Shown: positions 11,340 to 23,270 of the stretch, piece after piece | How the letters are laid out: the number at the start of each line of letters is the position of its first letter | Numbering within the stretch: position 1 is the first letter of the stretch | Position numbers and translations under genes: made by a program | DNA from: Margaritifera margaritifera | Lineage: Eukaryota; Mollusca; Bivalvia; Unionida; Margaritiferidae | Reading direction: 5' to 3' | Length of the DNA: 64,000 nt | NCBI GenBank assembly: GCA_029931535.1 | Contig: JAQPZY010001628.1 | Coordinates: forward strand, 3,486,501-3,550,500 | The notes under the pieces: model-generated | Told to the model about the DNA's origin: nothing | The model's database searches: none | The model's input: only the letters and a program-made list of their open reading frames with translations

Positions 11340-12100
11340 CCATTTTTTTAAAAAGTGAACTATGTAAGTACTTATTAATCCATCTTGCAACTACTGAACA
11401 TTATTACTCAGCTGCTGGTTGCACCAGTAAATAGAAAATATATGAAACCATCACTTATTGAACTCATTCATAGCCAAGTTCTCATAAGTGGTATAGGTGA
11501 TCGAGGTATGACTTCACGCTAAATAGTCGCACACACCTCACATGCCTTATACATATATGGCACTCGAATCTTACCAAAGTAGAACAAGAGAGTTTCGCTT
11601 TTTCGTTCCTGTGAAAATAGAGAGTAGCTGTGCATCATGCACTGTGCATTTTGTGTAGGAATTCTAACCCATATCAAATAGGGTGAAGTTGTACCCCGGT
11701 CTCAATGTTTTGCTCGCTCCTTTTACTTGTTAGGTTAGTAGATTGATAGGTTGTTCTGTCGGTTGTTGTTATTGTTCTGAAAATAACTAAGAAAGTATTT
11801 GGTCAAATATACCATTTTAATGCTCTGGTAAAACAAAAAATATAATTTCGTTATTAGGTTGCCAGAAGTGATGAAAATATGGAAAATAAAATTGTAAATG
11901 GCGACTAATTCGAAAGGCAAATGCTTCGATAAGATGAATACGAGACTTACGTCACTAATTGCCAAAAACGTGATTTAATTGATCTTGTAAAATGATTATT
12001 CTAAGCCCGAGATTATCAACATGCATAGAAACCTCTTTTTCAAACGGATATTCGTCACTATGCTGGTATGCATCTGAAGAAGAAGAAGAAAACAAAACGG
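11340..12100. other. AT-rich, nothing recognised
   Basis: Only short chance ORFs are present. Confidence 0.45.
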
Positions 12101-12103
12101 GAG

Positions 12104-12195
12104 AACAATTGGGCCACTGTACAACAATTGGGCCACTGTACACTTGTACAACAATTGGGCCACTGTACACTGTACAACAATTGGGCCAATGTACA
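12104..12195. repeat. Short tandem repeat, 4 copies of an 18-bp unit
   Basis: The unit ACAATTGGGCCACTGTAC is repeated four times with short variable spacers. The last copy has one substitution. Confidence 0.9.
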
Positions 12196-12774
12196 GAAAC
12201 GTCAGACCCATTTAGTCAGAATTCTTTAGAGGCCGTGAAGCATGAAAAATGGAGGTAAATATCTTGGTAAATATCTAATACATTCGATATGTCTTTGTTC
12301 CAGTGGCTTTACTATAAACCAAAAGTGTTTGTATGTTGGAAAATCATATAGGCATTTACCTACTAAAAACTAATAATTAATAAGATCTCGTAAGAAAAAG
12401 TATAATACTCGAAGGTGAGTTTTTACATGTGTGTCACCGCCAGTGCCAAGTAATACGCAGTGTTATCTGTTTAGTATTTATTCTGCTGTAGTGGTAGGAA
12501 ATGCGGAAAATAAACAGAAAAAAATGACACAGACAAAGTTTTAATAAATTATGGAATGTGAACGATCGTCAGGAGCAGTTTGTTAGCAGCATTTTGTTGA
12601 TTTAATTTAATTTAATTACAGTTCCCACCTTGTGCACACTTATTGTCTTATGTTTTATTCATATATTTCCTAAACGGTATCCAGTGTGCCACGAAAGATT
12701 ATGTATCTGGTATTTTTTGCAGTTCATTTAATATGTTTACAGTACTGTGGATTCATTCGTTTCTAACTGACCAT
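12196..12774. other. AT-rich, nothing recognised
   Basis: No coding or repeat signal seen. Confidence 0.45.
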
Positions 12775-13215
12775 TGTATCTCCATATAAAAACCTCTTTC
12801 CCTTATCTTATATTCTACGATAGTAAATTCAAGTGTAATTGTATAAACTGTTCTGTGAATCTAAAGAGATTATGGTACTGACAGCAGTTAAGTAAAGAAT
12901 AATGAAAAAGTGATAATTAAAACCAAAAGTCTGTTTCTGCAACATTAAAAAGCAATTTGGCTTTTCCATTGTTGACTGAGTGCGATTTGGAGAGATACTA
13001 AACGTTCATTAAGCACTAAGATAAAACTTATGGCATTGCATCATGAATAAGGGTTTAGATTTATGGCAATTCTATTGCATTATTGTAATCTGAGACAAAT
13101 CGATACTTGATTGTATAGAAGTGGAGTATTAAATAACAATGAGGCATATTAGTCGTAACATAAACTTTATCGCACGCTCCCACACTCTTGTGTCTAACCT
13201 CATCTTCATATGATG
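12775..13215 (+). repeat. Dispersed repeat family R2, single diverged copy
   Basis: It shares the core GCAATTTGGCTTTTCCATTG (about 12951) and flanking phrases (a TCTCTTTCCCTTATCTTAT-like stretch, an ATTGTAATCTGA-like stretch) with 17.4-18.5 kb and 50.6-51.0 kb. No ORF, no TIR and no polymerase III boxes were found, so the class is unknown. Confidence 0.6.
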
Positions 13216-13578
13216 ATATTCATGAATTCAGTCAACAACATTGCAACTTTAGAGACCCAAAGTTGTAAATATATTCAAGCCTGAAATGTAATATTTCTCA
13301 TTTACAACAGCTTGGTACTGCTAACACTTATATACAGTTACTCATAACCAAAGCTGATATTAGATGTATTGTTTTTATGTATAAGATCTTGCACACAAAA
13401 CAATTCTATTTAACTTTAAGATGCTGTTCTAATTTTAGCATAAACCGCATTTACTCAATCTAATAAATTTTATCAATACTTTGCTTACTTTTTCTTTGAC
13501 TAGACGTGTTGTTTTACGACCATTTTTTACCAGTATCAGTTGTCATTAATAATACCATGGAACTTTTTTCCATGTTAC

Positions 13579-14275
13579 GCTCATCACATCTCATACTCTT
13601 TAAGAATATATCGCTGCCATAAGGCTGTTTTGACCCCTGAGTCATAGAGACATTAGTCAATTGTCTCTGCGCATTAGTATACCAGCACATTGACTGGATC
13701 CTAGCAACCTTTACTAATCCCAGATTGAAATCCAGTCAAAAACGAGGGATAAAGAATCAAAGTGTTTAATGCGACTAAGATGCGTTTAATTGAGACGTCA
13801 TCGGTATATTGTGACGTCTGCCATGCCTTGTAACGTTGTCATCCCTGTGCACCAGTGGTGTAGCAACCGCCCAAGCAACCCCCATAACTGCGGGGTGGGG
13901 GTGCGGGTCATGCCCAGTGCGGGCCCAAAATTCCCATCAAACTACTTTTTTTTATTGGAAGGGGGGGGGGGCATAATTAAGTTGGGGGGGGGGCAGAATT
14001 TATTGCTATGTTGCTGCTGTGCACCATCTCTGCAAGAAGTAAAGAATTCCTTTTTCCCTCCTACTAATGACGCAAATTTTCATATTATCGTCACATTCTG
14101 CACTAAAGCTATTGTAGAGAAAAAGTTGCAGAAAGTGCTATTTTAAAATTGAGTGTCATGCAGTTATAAAAGGGTACGGTTTTCTCCATGTGTCAATTTG
14201 CCACCCAATTCACGTCGTTGTCGCGGAGGCATTATCCTTCCAAAAGGGAGGTAACCCACAGTGAGTAGTATGTTT
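13579..14275 (+). repeat. Dispersed repeat family R1, copy A (interrupted by a MITE)
   Basis: It is collinear with 36540-37050. Both contain AATATATCGCTGCCATAAGG, CTGTTTTGACCC, ATTGTAGAGAAAA, GGTACGGTTTTCTCCA-like text and TAACCCACWGTGAG, in the same order. Copy A is longer because a hAT-like element sits in it at about 13855-14016. No coding signal. Confidence 0.75.
13855..14016. mobile_element. hAT-like MITE nested in R1
   Basis: The sequence CTGTGCACCA occurs on both sides (13845-13854 and 14017-14026), so an 8-10 bp target duplication is exact. The left end (GTGGTGTAGCAAC) and inverted right end (AGCAGCAAC) are similar. The uninterrupted R1 copy at 36.5 kb lacks the segment. At about 162 bp and with long G runs it resembles the 10901-11064 element in size and style. 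Confidence 0.65.
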
Positions 14276-14695
14276 CCATATTTAGAAATGGAAATCCTAT
14301 CTGTGGCTAAGCCAGTAGAGTTGATTCATATCATCCTACGACCTGCAATGTAATGAAAAGTCAATGATAAACAGTTGACAACATTTACATTAATAAATAA
14401 CTTCGCAAACTTTTGTCACATTTTTGAGAAAAAGTCTTCATATTTGTTCATATATTCAAAAGACAATGTTCTAGTTAGGCTGAACTTGAACTTCGTAACA
14501 AAGCTGCATGAAGTCCAATGATGACTGCATAAAAATGTGAAATTGCGGTCAGTGCGATAGGCAAAGATTTCAATGCATCCGTATAAATTATTTCATCACT
14601 TTAGAATCTCTTGCTTTCACCAATAATACCTTTTAACTTTTATTTTCAGTCTAGAAATGATACACATCCAGACGCTTATCTTTTTTGTTATTGAG
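14276..14695. other. AT-rich, nothing recognised
   Basis: A TTTTATTTTCAG tract at 14638-14649 resembles a 3' splice site just before the minisatellite. Nothing else was seen. Confidence 0.4.
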
Positions 14696-16864
14696 CCTGG
14701 TTTCTTATTGGTATTATTTCAGCCTGGTTTCTTATTGGTATTATTTCAGCCTGGTTTCTTATTGGTATTATTTCAGCCTGGTTTCTTATTGGTATTATCT
14801 CAGCCTGGTTTCTTATTGGTATTATTTCAGCCTGGTTTCTTATTGGTATTATTTCAGCCTGGTTTCTTATTGGTATTATTTCAGCCTGGTTTCTTACTGG
14901 TATTATTTCAGCCTGGTTTCTTATTGGTATTATTTCAGCCTGGTTTCTTATTGGTATTATTTCAGCCTGGTTTCTTATTGGTATTATTTCAGCCTGGTTT
15001 CTTACTGGTATTATTTCAGCCTGGTTTCTTACTGGTATTATTTCAGCCTGGTTTCTTATTGGTATTATTTCAGCCTGGTTTCTTATTGGTATTATTTCAG
15101 CCTGGTTTCTTATTGGTATTATTTCAGCCTGGTTTCTTATTGGTATTATTTCAGCCTGGTTTCTTATTGGTATTATTTCAGCCTGGTTTCTTACTGGTAT
15201 TATTTCAGCCTGGTTTCTTACTGGTATTATTTCAGCCTGGTTTCTTATTGGTATTATTTCAGCCTGGTTTCTTATTGGTATTATTTCAGCCTGGTTTCTT
15301 ATTGGTATTATTTCAGCCTGGTTTCTTACTGGTATTATTTCAGCCTGGTTTCTTACTGGTATTATTTCAGCCTGGTTTCTTACTTGTATTATTTCAGCCT
15401 GGTTTCTTACTTGTATTATTTCAGCCTGGTTTCTTACTGGTATTATTTCAGCCTGGTTTCTTACTTGTATTATTTCAGCCTGGTTTCTTATTGGTATTAT
15501 TTCAGCCTGGTTTCTTATTGGTATTATTTCAGCCTGGTTTCTTACTTGTTTCAGCCTGGTTTCTTACTTGTATTATTTCAGCCTGGTTTCTTACTTGTAT
15601 TATTTCAGCCTGGTTTCTTACTTGTATTATTTCAGCCTGGTTTCTTACTGGTATTATTTCAGCCTGGTTTCTTACTTGTTTTATTTCAGCCTGGTTTCTT
15701 ATTGGTATTATTTCAGCCTGGTTTCTTACTGGTATTATTTCAGCCTGGTTTCTTATTGGTATTATTTCAGCCTGGTTTCTTACTGGTATTATTTCAGCCT
15801 GGTTTCTTATTGGTATTATTTCAGCCTGGTTTCTTACTGGTATTATTTCAGCCTGGTTTCTTACTTGTTTTATTTCAGCCTGGTTTCTTATTGGTATTAT
15901 TTCAGCCTGGTTTCTTATTGGTATTATTTCAGCCTGGTTTCTTATTTGTATTATTTCAGCCTGGTTTCTTATTGGTATTATTTCAGCCTGATTTCTTACT
16001 TGTTTCAGCCTGGTTTCTTACTTGTATTATTTCAGCCTGGTTTCTTACTTGTATTATTTCAGCCTGGTTTCTTACTTGTATTATTTCAGCCTGGTTTCTT
16101 ATTGGTATTATTTCAGCCTGGTTTCTTACTTGTTTTATTTCAGCCTGGTTTCTTATTGGTATTATTTCAGCCTGGTTTCTTATTGGTATTATTTCAGCCT
16201 GGTTTCTTATTGGTATTATTTCAGCCTGGTTTCTTACTGGTATTATTTCAGCCTGGTTTCTTACTTGTATTATTTCAGCCTGGTTTCTTACTTGTATTAT
16301 TTCAGCCTGGTTTCTTACTGGTATTATTTCAGCCTGGTTTCTTACTTGTTTTATTTCAGCCTGGTTTCGTATTGGTATTATTTCAGCCTGGTTTCTTATT
16401 GGTATTATTTCAGCCTGGTTTCTTACTTGTATTATTTCAGCCTGGTTTCTTACTGGTATTATTTCAGCCTGGTTTCTTACTTGTTTTATTTCAGCCTGGT
16501 TTCTTATTGGTATTATTTCAGCCTGGTTTCTTATTGGTATTATTTCAGCCTGGTTTCTTACTGGTATTATTTCAGCCTGGTTTCTTACTTGCTTCAGCCT
16601 GGTTTCTTACTTGTATTATTTCAGCCTGGTTTCTTACTTGTATTATTTCAGCCTGGTTTCTTACTTGTATTATTTCAGCCTGGTTTCTTACTGGTATTAT
16701 TTCAGCCTGGTTTCTTACTTGTATTATTTCAGCCTGGTTTCTTACTTGTATTATTTCAGCCTGGTTCCTTATTGGTATTATTTCAGCCTTGTTTCTTACT
16801 TGTATTGTTTCAGCCTGGTTTCTTACTTGAATTATTTTAGACTGGTTTCTTGTATTGTTTCAGA
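14696..16864 (+). repeat. 27-bp minisatellite, about 80 copies, with shorter 22-bp variant units
   Basis: The monomer is CCTGGTTTCTTATTGGTATT followed by ATTTCAG. The main variants are at the TATTGGTA / TACTGGTA / TACTTGTA / TACTTGTT site. Three units are 22 bp (ending near 15554, 16008 and 16597), which shifts the reading frame each time. Because 27 is divisible by three and the unit lacks stops in all three plus frames and one minus frame, very long spurious ORFs arise (up to 735 codons). They encode only hydrophobic 9-residue repeats such as FLLVLFQPG and are not credible proteins. Each monomer ends in a pyrimidine-rich tract plus CAG, like a vertebrate-type splice acceptor. Confidence 0.95.
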
Positions 16865-16869
16865 TTATA

Positions 16870-17399
16870 TCTTAACAGGACGAAACGTTTAGGGCAATAA
16901 CATGAAACCCGGAAGCTAATAAATTTTTCAAAGAATTTGGAACAATTGAGGATGCTAGTGAATACCTAATTTATGAAAGCTTCTTTTGTTCCAAAGCTCT
17001 ACTATAATAGAACAGAAAGCATATGGCTTAAATACAAATGTACTGAACTTGTTTGAATATACCAATATCAAGAATAGATGAATATTACATTTAAGACGTG
17101 ATAGTATTCAACACCAGTGTTGAGTAGCACACGGCTATCGTGTTACATATATTGTAGTTATGATAGGAAATACACAAATGACGACAATAGTAGAGAGGGC
17201 ATTTTAAATGAATTTTGAAATAAGGTAATCACATAATCAGAATAGACAACGGATACATACAAGGCTTGAATAAGCATATTCGTCGAGAACAATAGCAGTA
17301 TTAAGGTAGAGAAACGTAATAGAATTACTGTTCGCGCTTTGCCAAAATGACGTAGTACATTTTCCCGAATATCAGCTTTAGCTGTTCTCTTCTCAGTAA
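16870..17399. other. AT-rich, nothing recognised
   Basis: A minus-strand ORF of 97 codons (17158-17451) has no recognisable features and overlaps R2, so I leave it out. Confidence 0.4.
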
Positions 17400-18480
17400 T
17401 CGGGTTTTTTAACATGCAATTGCATGGCCGGACCCAGATCTCAACATCCATATATATAATTTCTCTCCCTTACTTTATTTCTATATTCATTTTGTAGAAT
17501 AAATATATGTTTCCTCATCTTCAGTCTATGTGTACCAGAAATAGTCACGAATGTGATAGGATTATATTAAAGAATAATGGAATCCCAAAAAGACAAAACA
17601 AACAACTTTTGTGAAACCAACCTACCTTTTAGTAAAACATTACAGAAGCATTTCACTTTTTCCATTGTCGCTGTAACGGGATTTAGGGAAATTACTACAT
17701 ATTCATCAGCCATCTGATAACATCTGAAAATACACTTGCGTGGTTAAAACCAGACCTCAACTTCCTCATCTAAAATTTAATTCCCTTGCCTTATTTTGAT
17801 ATTTATTTTGTAGATTAAAAATACCCGAATGGAAAAGACTCTTTATGAAATCTAACGCCCATTAGTGCGACATTACATAGTCATTTGGATTTTCATTGTC
17901 GCTGTAATGGGATTTATGGAAATTAATACACATTCATCAGCCATCTGCATGGTGGAATCCAGACGTGAACTTTCGAATCTAAAATCCCTCTCCCTTACCT
18001 TATTCCGATATTTGAAAAATATAAAAATTGGCTGCTGGAACCTTAATATATGTGCAACTAAAACAGTCACGATTTTGACAAGATTCTAATGAAGAAAAAT
18101 GGAAAATACTGTTTGAAAGCAAACGATCGCTAGTGCGAAACTGCATAGCAATTTGGCTTTTCTATTGTTGCTGCAATGGGATTTAGGAAAATGACTACAC
18201 ATTCATCAGCCATCTGATAACATTTCAGTGGTGTTAGTTTCCAATTTATTTTAAAATTATACAGTTTTTATGGTATTACTGTAATTTGAAACAAATAATT
18301 ATCGATCATCCCGATATGGGATAGTACGTAATCATGAAATGTATTAGATGTGTTTCAGGTCTTATCATATGCCTCAGTAATATTGTATTCGACATAAATC
18401 TTCTCCTGATGATTTTATGACTTCGTTCAGAAATAAAACATCTTTGAAATAATGGACTTAAATTCTGATTCATTTTATTT
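17400..18480 (+). repeat. Dispersed repeat family R2, three tandem units
   Basis: The core TTCCATTGTCGCTGTAA..GGGATTTAGG followed by CATTCATCAGCCATCTG recurs near 17659, 17889 and 18160, that is, at intervals of about 230 and 271 bp. Text between the cores is also similar (a CTCCCTTACCTTATT-like stretch, ATATTTTGTAGA, AATGGAAAA). Single copies of the family lie at 12.8 and 50.6 kb. No ORF or termini define its class. Confidence 0.75.
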
Positions 18481-18629
18481 TATATTTCATGATTGAAAAT
18501 GGGTTACCAGCTACTAACACCGGATAAACACATATTACCAAAACAAATTTTGATCGCTCTCATGTATCAAACAGTTGTTTGCAGAATATTTAATGCAATT
18601 ATATTTGCACACCTTAATCTTTTTATGTG

Positions 18630-18632
<3 letters not shown>

Positions 18633-18702
<70 letters not shown>
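18633..18702. repeat. (TA)35 microsatellite
   Basis: 70 bp of perfect TA. Confidence 0.95.
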
Positions 18703-18705
<3 letters not shown>

Positions 18706-19997
18706 TAAATGTTGTTTATTGCGTTATTTTTATCTTTGGACACCTCTCGGACCTCTAGCTATATAAGCTTACAGGCCTTTAAGGTGACCCCCTTGGTTCC
18801 AAAAGATTATAAAGAGTTTTTATATCTGTATGTTTCCCCCAAAGGTCTGTTGTTGTGGGTTTATTAAAAAATCAAATAGACAAAAATTTATTTAGATATA
18901 TTTTTGAATAGGGTTTCTTGATGTTAAATATTTTGGATGAGGCGTACTTGTTTAGGTCCCCGTTTCCAGGTCTCCATTCGTTCTGCCCTTTGGTCTAGAG
19001 GTGTATTTATTTTATGGTATGTACTCCCCTCCTCAGGCATTACACCTTGTGGCTGATTTCCATATCATGTATCCCCATATTAGTGAATCCTTGCTATGGA
19101 CTCTTATTGTCCAGTGTGTACTATATGTATTGGTGCTATATTTTGGTATGTTATGCTATAATCTTGTGTTTGTGTTTGGACAGCATTTAGAGATCAGATT
19201 TTCTTTGAGTTGTTATTTATTTTTATAGAAAGAAAAATAAATTAATAAATAATTTTTGTCGTGTATGTTTACAGGTTCTTCGTCTGGCAGGGTTGGCCGT
19301 CATCAATTTCTCGGTTTGGATTTTGAACTTCCATCTCCGTGGTGTACTTCTTTGTCTTATCTCGGCAAAATATTTTTGTTTTATTTATTTCAACTATGGT
19401 GGTTTTGTAAGTTTTTCATTTTATTATTTTGCGAAGACAAAAAAAGAAGGTACTTTGTTGTGTCTGCTTGATTGTAATGCGTGATTTCGGGTGTATATTC
19501 GCAGTTTTTAGTGTATTGTATTGTTTTTCCCCCCATATTCATGTTTCGTTATGTTGACGTGTTTTATGACCTCATTTTCAGAAACGCTGGAGTGGCTCGT
19601 ACTAGCTCGCATTTTCTGCTAGTTGCAAAAAACACCCGTCCTCATTCCCTACTCGGGGCACAACCCTGAGTTTATGTTTTTGTTCTTTTTGTACCTAAAT
19701 GTTTATGTTAATCTTATGTTAATTCTGCGAGCTTGCCCATTTGTTAGTGTATTATTTCCTTTCAGAGCGCTCTCGTCTCTCCCCTTCTCGACGGAGAAAT
19801 CACTGACCGCGAAAGGGCGGGGCCAGCCCGGTCTCGGTTTCCGATCCCCTATTGGGATCTCTCTAAACCGTACCCGTCCCCCGTTCAGTGATCCCTCCCC
19901 CTGTACAGGCCGACGAAAACAATCAAGATTTTTTTATATCTCTACTGTGTGTTAAGGTTGAGTCTTTATATTATTAATCTTTCCCCGGGCCGTGAAA
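18703..19997. other. Unassigned, with a GC-rich block at 19760-19920
   Basis: Several plus-strand ORFs (19001-19228, 19256-19471, 19623-19955) are short and unrecognised. The block at 19760-19920 is distinctly richer in G+C and CpG than its surroundings. It could be the end of a retroelement or its promoter, but I found no repeat termini. A TTTGTCGTGTATGTTTACAG tract (19255-19274) resembles a splice acceptor. Confidence 0.35.
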
Positions 19998-19999
19998 AA

Positions 20000-20900
20000 C
20001 TATTAGATATTTATTTTTATTTTTTATTTTTTATTTTTTTATTTGCTTTATCTTTTTTTGTATTTGTCGTCCTTCCGCCGAGATGTTGAGGAGCCTCTTC
20101 ATCTCGTCAGTTAGGCCTGTTAAAATTTTGTAAGGCGAGCCCACATTGGGCCTTAGATATAATACATTTTTGGTATGGTTATCCTTTTCAACATGTGAGT
20201 GGAGAGGTTCCTGGTCGCCTTTGCGGCCTACCACCCCTTAATGGGATGACATACTGGTTCCTTTCCCCACAGTGCTTGTACTTGGATTCCCATAAAAAGG
20301 AGTCATCACTCATCTTTTAATTCTTGAAGTGATGACTTCTTTTGTTCCAAATATTTAAGTTTATTCATATATATTGTTTAAACATGTATATGATTATTAT
20401 TTCAAAGAAAAAGCATTTTGGTTCCTTTTTAGGTAATATTGATTGCATGGACTCGGTGATCTACTGTTGTTAATCTTCCACATCGTACCATTGCATTTAT
20501 TATAAAATCCACCGTTTTAGAATATAGAGCATTATTTTATATTTTATCGGTGTATAGTAGCTGTTTGTTATTATACGTATGCAGGATTTTTATGCTGTTG
20601 ATTAAGATGTTTCTTTCTATTTGTAGGACCTTACACTGTTGTATTACATGTATTTTATTATAAGGTCCATTGTTGCATAAAGGGTATTTTGGCATTTTTG
20701 TAATAATGTGTCTGCGGAGGGCCACCTCCCCCATCAGCCACACATCGTGTAAGTATTTGTATGACATACTTTGCTTGGCTGTAGATTTTATCTCCGCCAA
20801 TTTTTTCCACACTTGATTCCAATTCACACTTGGATTATTAACTTGTACTTTAATGCGTAGTATCTTATTACGTTCTTGGATGCAACGTTTCCCCTGTTAG
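20000..20900 (-). mobile_element. LINE 3' end (C-terminal ORF2, 3' UTR and A-rich tail)
   Basis: The minus strand reads, from 20900 down, VNWNQVWKKLAEIKS, SYKYLHDVW and PLCNNGPYNKIHVIQQC. This is the usual C-terminal zinc-binding end of a non-LTR retrotransposon ORF2. The first cysteine of the C-x2-C-x8-H-x4-C finger is replaced by tyrosine (PKYPLC). The ORF ends at 20537. A 3' UTR follows, then an A-rich tail (T-rich on the plus strand, 20000-20060), consistent with target-primed insertion. The 5' part including the RT palm is missing, as in most LINE copies. The clade is not determined. Confidence 0.7.
20537..20827 (-). pseudogene. LINE ORF2 C-terminal fragment
   Basis: This is the open 96-codon part of the LINE fragment. 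Apart from the missing first finger cysteine it has no internal stop. The similarity extends about 25 codons upstream of its first ATG (to about 20900), so that ATG is not a real start. Confidence 0.65.
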
Positions 20901-21448
20901 AATGTCCGAGTTTAATTTCCCCTGCCAAATTAATGATTGCTATATAGTCCAAAGCATTTGTTATAACGTTCCTTGCTTACCACGTTTAATTTGTTACATT
21001 GTTTGATTTGTGTCGTCCGTCAGAGAAAATGAGCTCAGTGATAACGCTTTTTATCATCAAACGCGCCGAAGCCAGGTAAACAATGGCGGTTGTTTAAATA
21101 ACGAAGGCGTGACAAAGGCGACAGGTAACAAAGGCGTGATAATCACACATCATTCATAATCGCTAAAATAACAAAGGCGTAATGTAACACAAACCTAATA
21201 AACACTCCTTATTCATAATCGGTAATTTAAAATCTCGGGTTGCTGGTTTCATGCAATTAAAGCATGACAATAAATACTTTGTTGCTTACCGTTTTAGCCA
21301 TCGTTATATACCAGAATCACTGAGTACAGTTTGAAGTTAATCTCTCTCGTGTTCCAAGGAGTCATCTTCATTTTGAAATTAATGCACCGACGTTCTCTAA
21401 TCCTAATAAAACTCGCGAGCCTTGACAAAAATATTGAGAGTAAAATAA
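20901..21448. other. No gene recognised
   Basis: Contains loosely repeated phrases of ACAAAGGCGTGA type at 21110-21180. No coding signal. Confidence 0.4.
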
Positions 21449-21612
21449 TGTCCGCAATCAGTATGCTTTTAATCGTCCATGCTGTGTAATCAGTATGCTT
21501 TTAATCGTGCATGCTGTGGTGTTTGTCCGCAATCAGTATGCTTTTAATCGTGCATGCTTTGGTGTTTGTCCGCAATCAGTATGCATTTAATCGTGCATGC
21601 TGTGGTGTTTCC
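21449..21612. repeat. 43-bp minisatellite, about 4 copies
   Basis: The unit GTCCGCAATCAGTATGCTTT plus TAATCGTGCATGCTGTGGTGTTT is repeated. The first junction lacks about 15 bp. Confidence 0.9.
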
Positions 21613-23270
21613 ACTGGCTGTGTTGCAAACTGTTTGTTAAGCAAACAGATGTCATTGCCAGTAATAACAATGATGATAACAACGATGTTCCCATTCTACT
21701 GCGCTTGATGCGCCACGCCTACTTGGGTCTGGTAGCGAGGATGTTGATTTCTCGGATTATGTTAATTCGACAATGACGCTGTCACACCTACGATACCAGT
21801 AATATTGTTTGTGAAATTATTGATCGCCAGGAAGCGACCGATTATTCTGCTACTGGAAGTGACGAAGACGGTGATGCCTTAGTACCAGCGATTTTATTGA
21901 TAACGTGGTGTACATTATTAGCCTATAACTACAAATTCATAGTGACATACCTGATATTTTTTATGAGTATTTGCATGTCACTAAAAACATATCAACAACA
22001 AATTTCAGATTAATAATAAAAAATTAAAACAATGATGAATATTGACAATTTCTTTCCGGCATGTATATTGACAATTTAAACGGATGATAAAACATGTTTA
22101 CTGCATGTATGTTCAACGTCATCAGCATGTATATCAATATGGATACGAACGTAAACATTTCGAAAAAAAAAAACCCCAAACAACTATGAGTTTGAATATA
22201 ACGTTTCTCGGTTATAACGTTATAAACATCCCAGCCTCCATGTGAAACGTTATAAAGAATCTTTACTCTATCTATCTACAAGTGAACATACTTAAGTCTT
22301 TCACCCACGAGATGAAATATATCCGTTATTCACTCGGAGCAAGCAAATATTCTTTTTATTTTATGCTCAAGCGTATTGGTTAGCAATTTTTTATAACACA
22401 CTGAACTAGCAGATTTGTTACTGTATCCCGCGCGATAATGTCAGCGGTTTACCGTTTATGTTCAACTCTGTTTTGTGTATATTTGAACATAAAATATCAG
22501 TAGTTACATAATGCTCCTTCCCAATTCAAGCTAAAACAGCAGATAAAAACAAAATGGGAAAAAAAAAATTGCTCATTGCTGGATAGGAACTCGGTTCGTC
22601 TGGATGCAATGCGGCCATCTTTACCTTTACACCACACAAGCGTCTTACAAACGCTTAAAATTTCTTAGTCATAATGTTATCAATGTCTATTGACGGCCAG
22701 TGAAAATATATTTGTTTACTCCAGTAAAATATCACAATTATTTCACTCGGAAATTCCAGAAATTCACTGCCTAGCATAAAATTAATTAATTAATTTATTT
22801 ACTAGTATTTGTCATGCCATATCCTTTGCACAGAAGCATGTAATGCAAATGTTTGGAAAGCTATAAATTCGAACTTTTTAACGGAAGCATTATTTTTCAT
22901 TTTTATTGTTACTTATTGAGTATCAAAACTGTGGAAACACGTGATCTTTAGCCTTACGTTCGTTACGAGTTTTCAGCATGTATTGCACTATTTCGTTTAT
23001 GAAATGTTGCATAATCTGTCGAAAGAGTAATTTCATTGTGACTATATTGTGTATGTTTTTGAACTATCTACAACAATTTCTTTTTAGTTTTATGCTGTGT
23101 CTAGAGTTGTTTGCCAAATAACATATTGCAAATATTTAAAAAATATAATATGACTAAATATGATTCTAATTAAGGTCCAGGATTCTCAATAGACGCGTAC
23201 CCTCGAGTTTTGACACGTAGAATTTGAATTTTACCCATTTTTGATGCATGGAAATTTGTTGTTGTTCTTG
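21613..23270. other. AT-rich, little recognised
   Basis: A weak tRNA-like stretch (minus, about 22580-22660) has a poor B box and is listed under rejected items. Nothing else stands out. Confidence 0.4.

Noticed and set aside
14657..16892. ORFs of 444, 735, 420 and 272 codons
   Set aside because: They are produced entirely by the 27-bp tandem repeat, which lacks stops in all three plus frames.
22580..22660. tRNA-like sequence on the minus strand
   Set aside because: A TGGTGTAAAGGT-like A box and a GAACCGAGTTCC-like B box are present, but the B box is poor and no acceptor stem pairs. At most a very old SINE.
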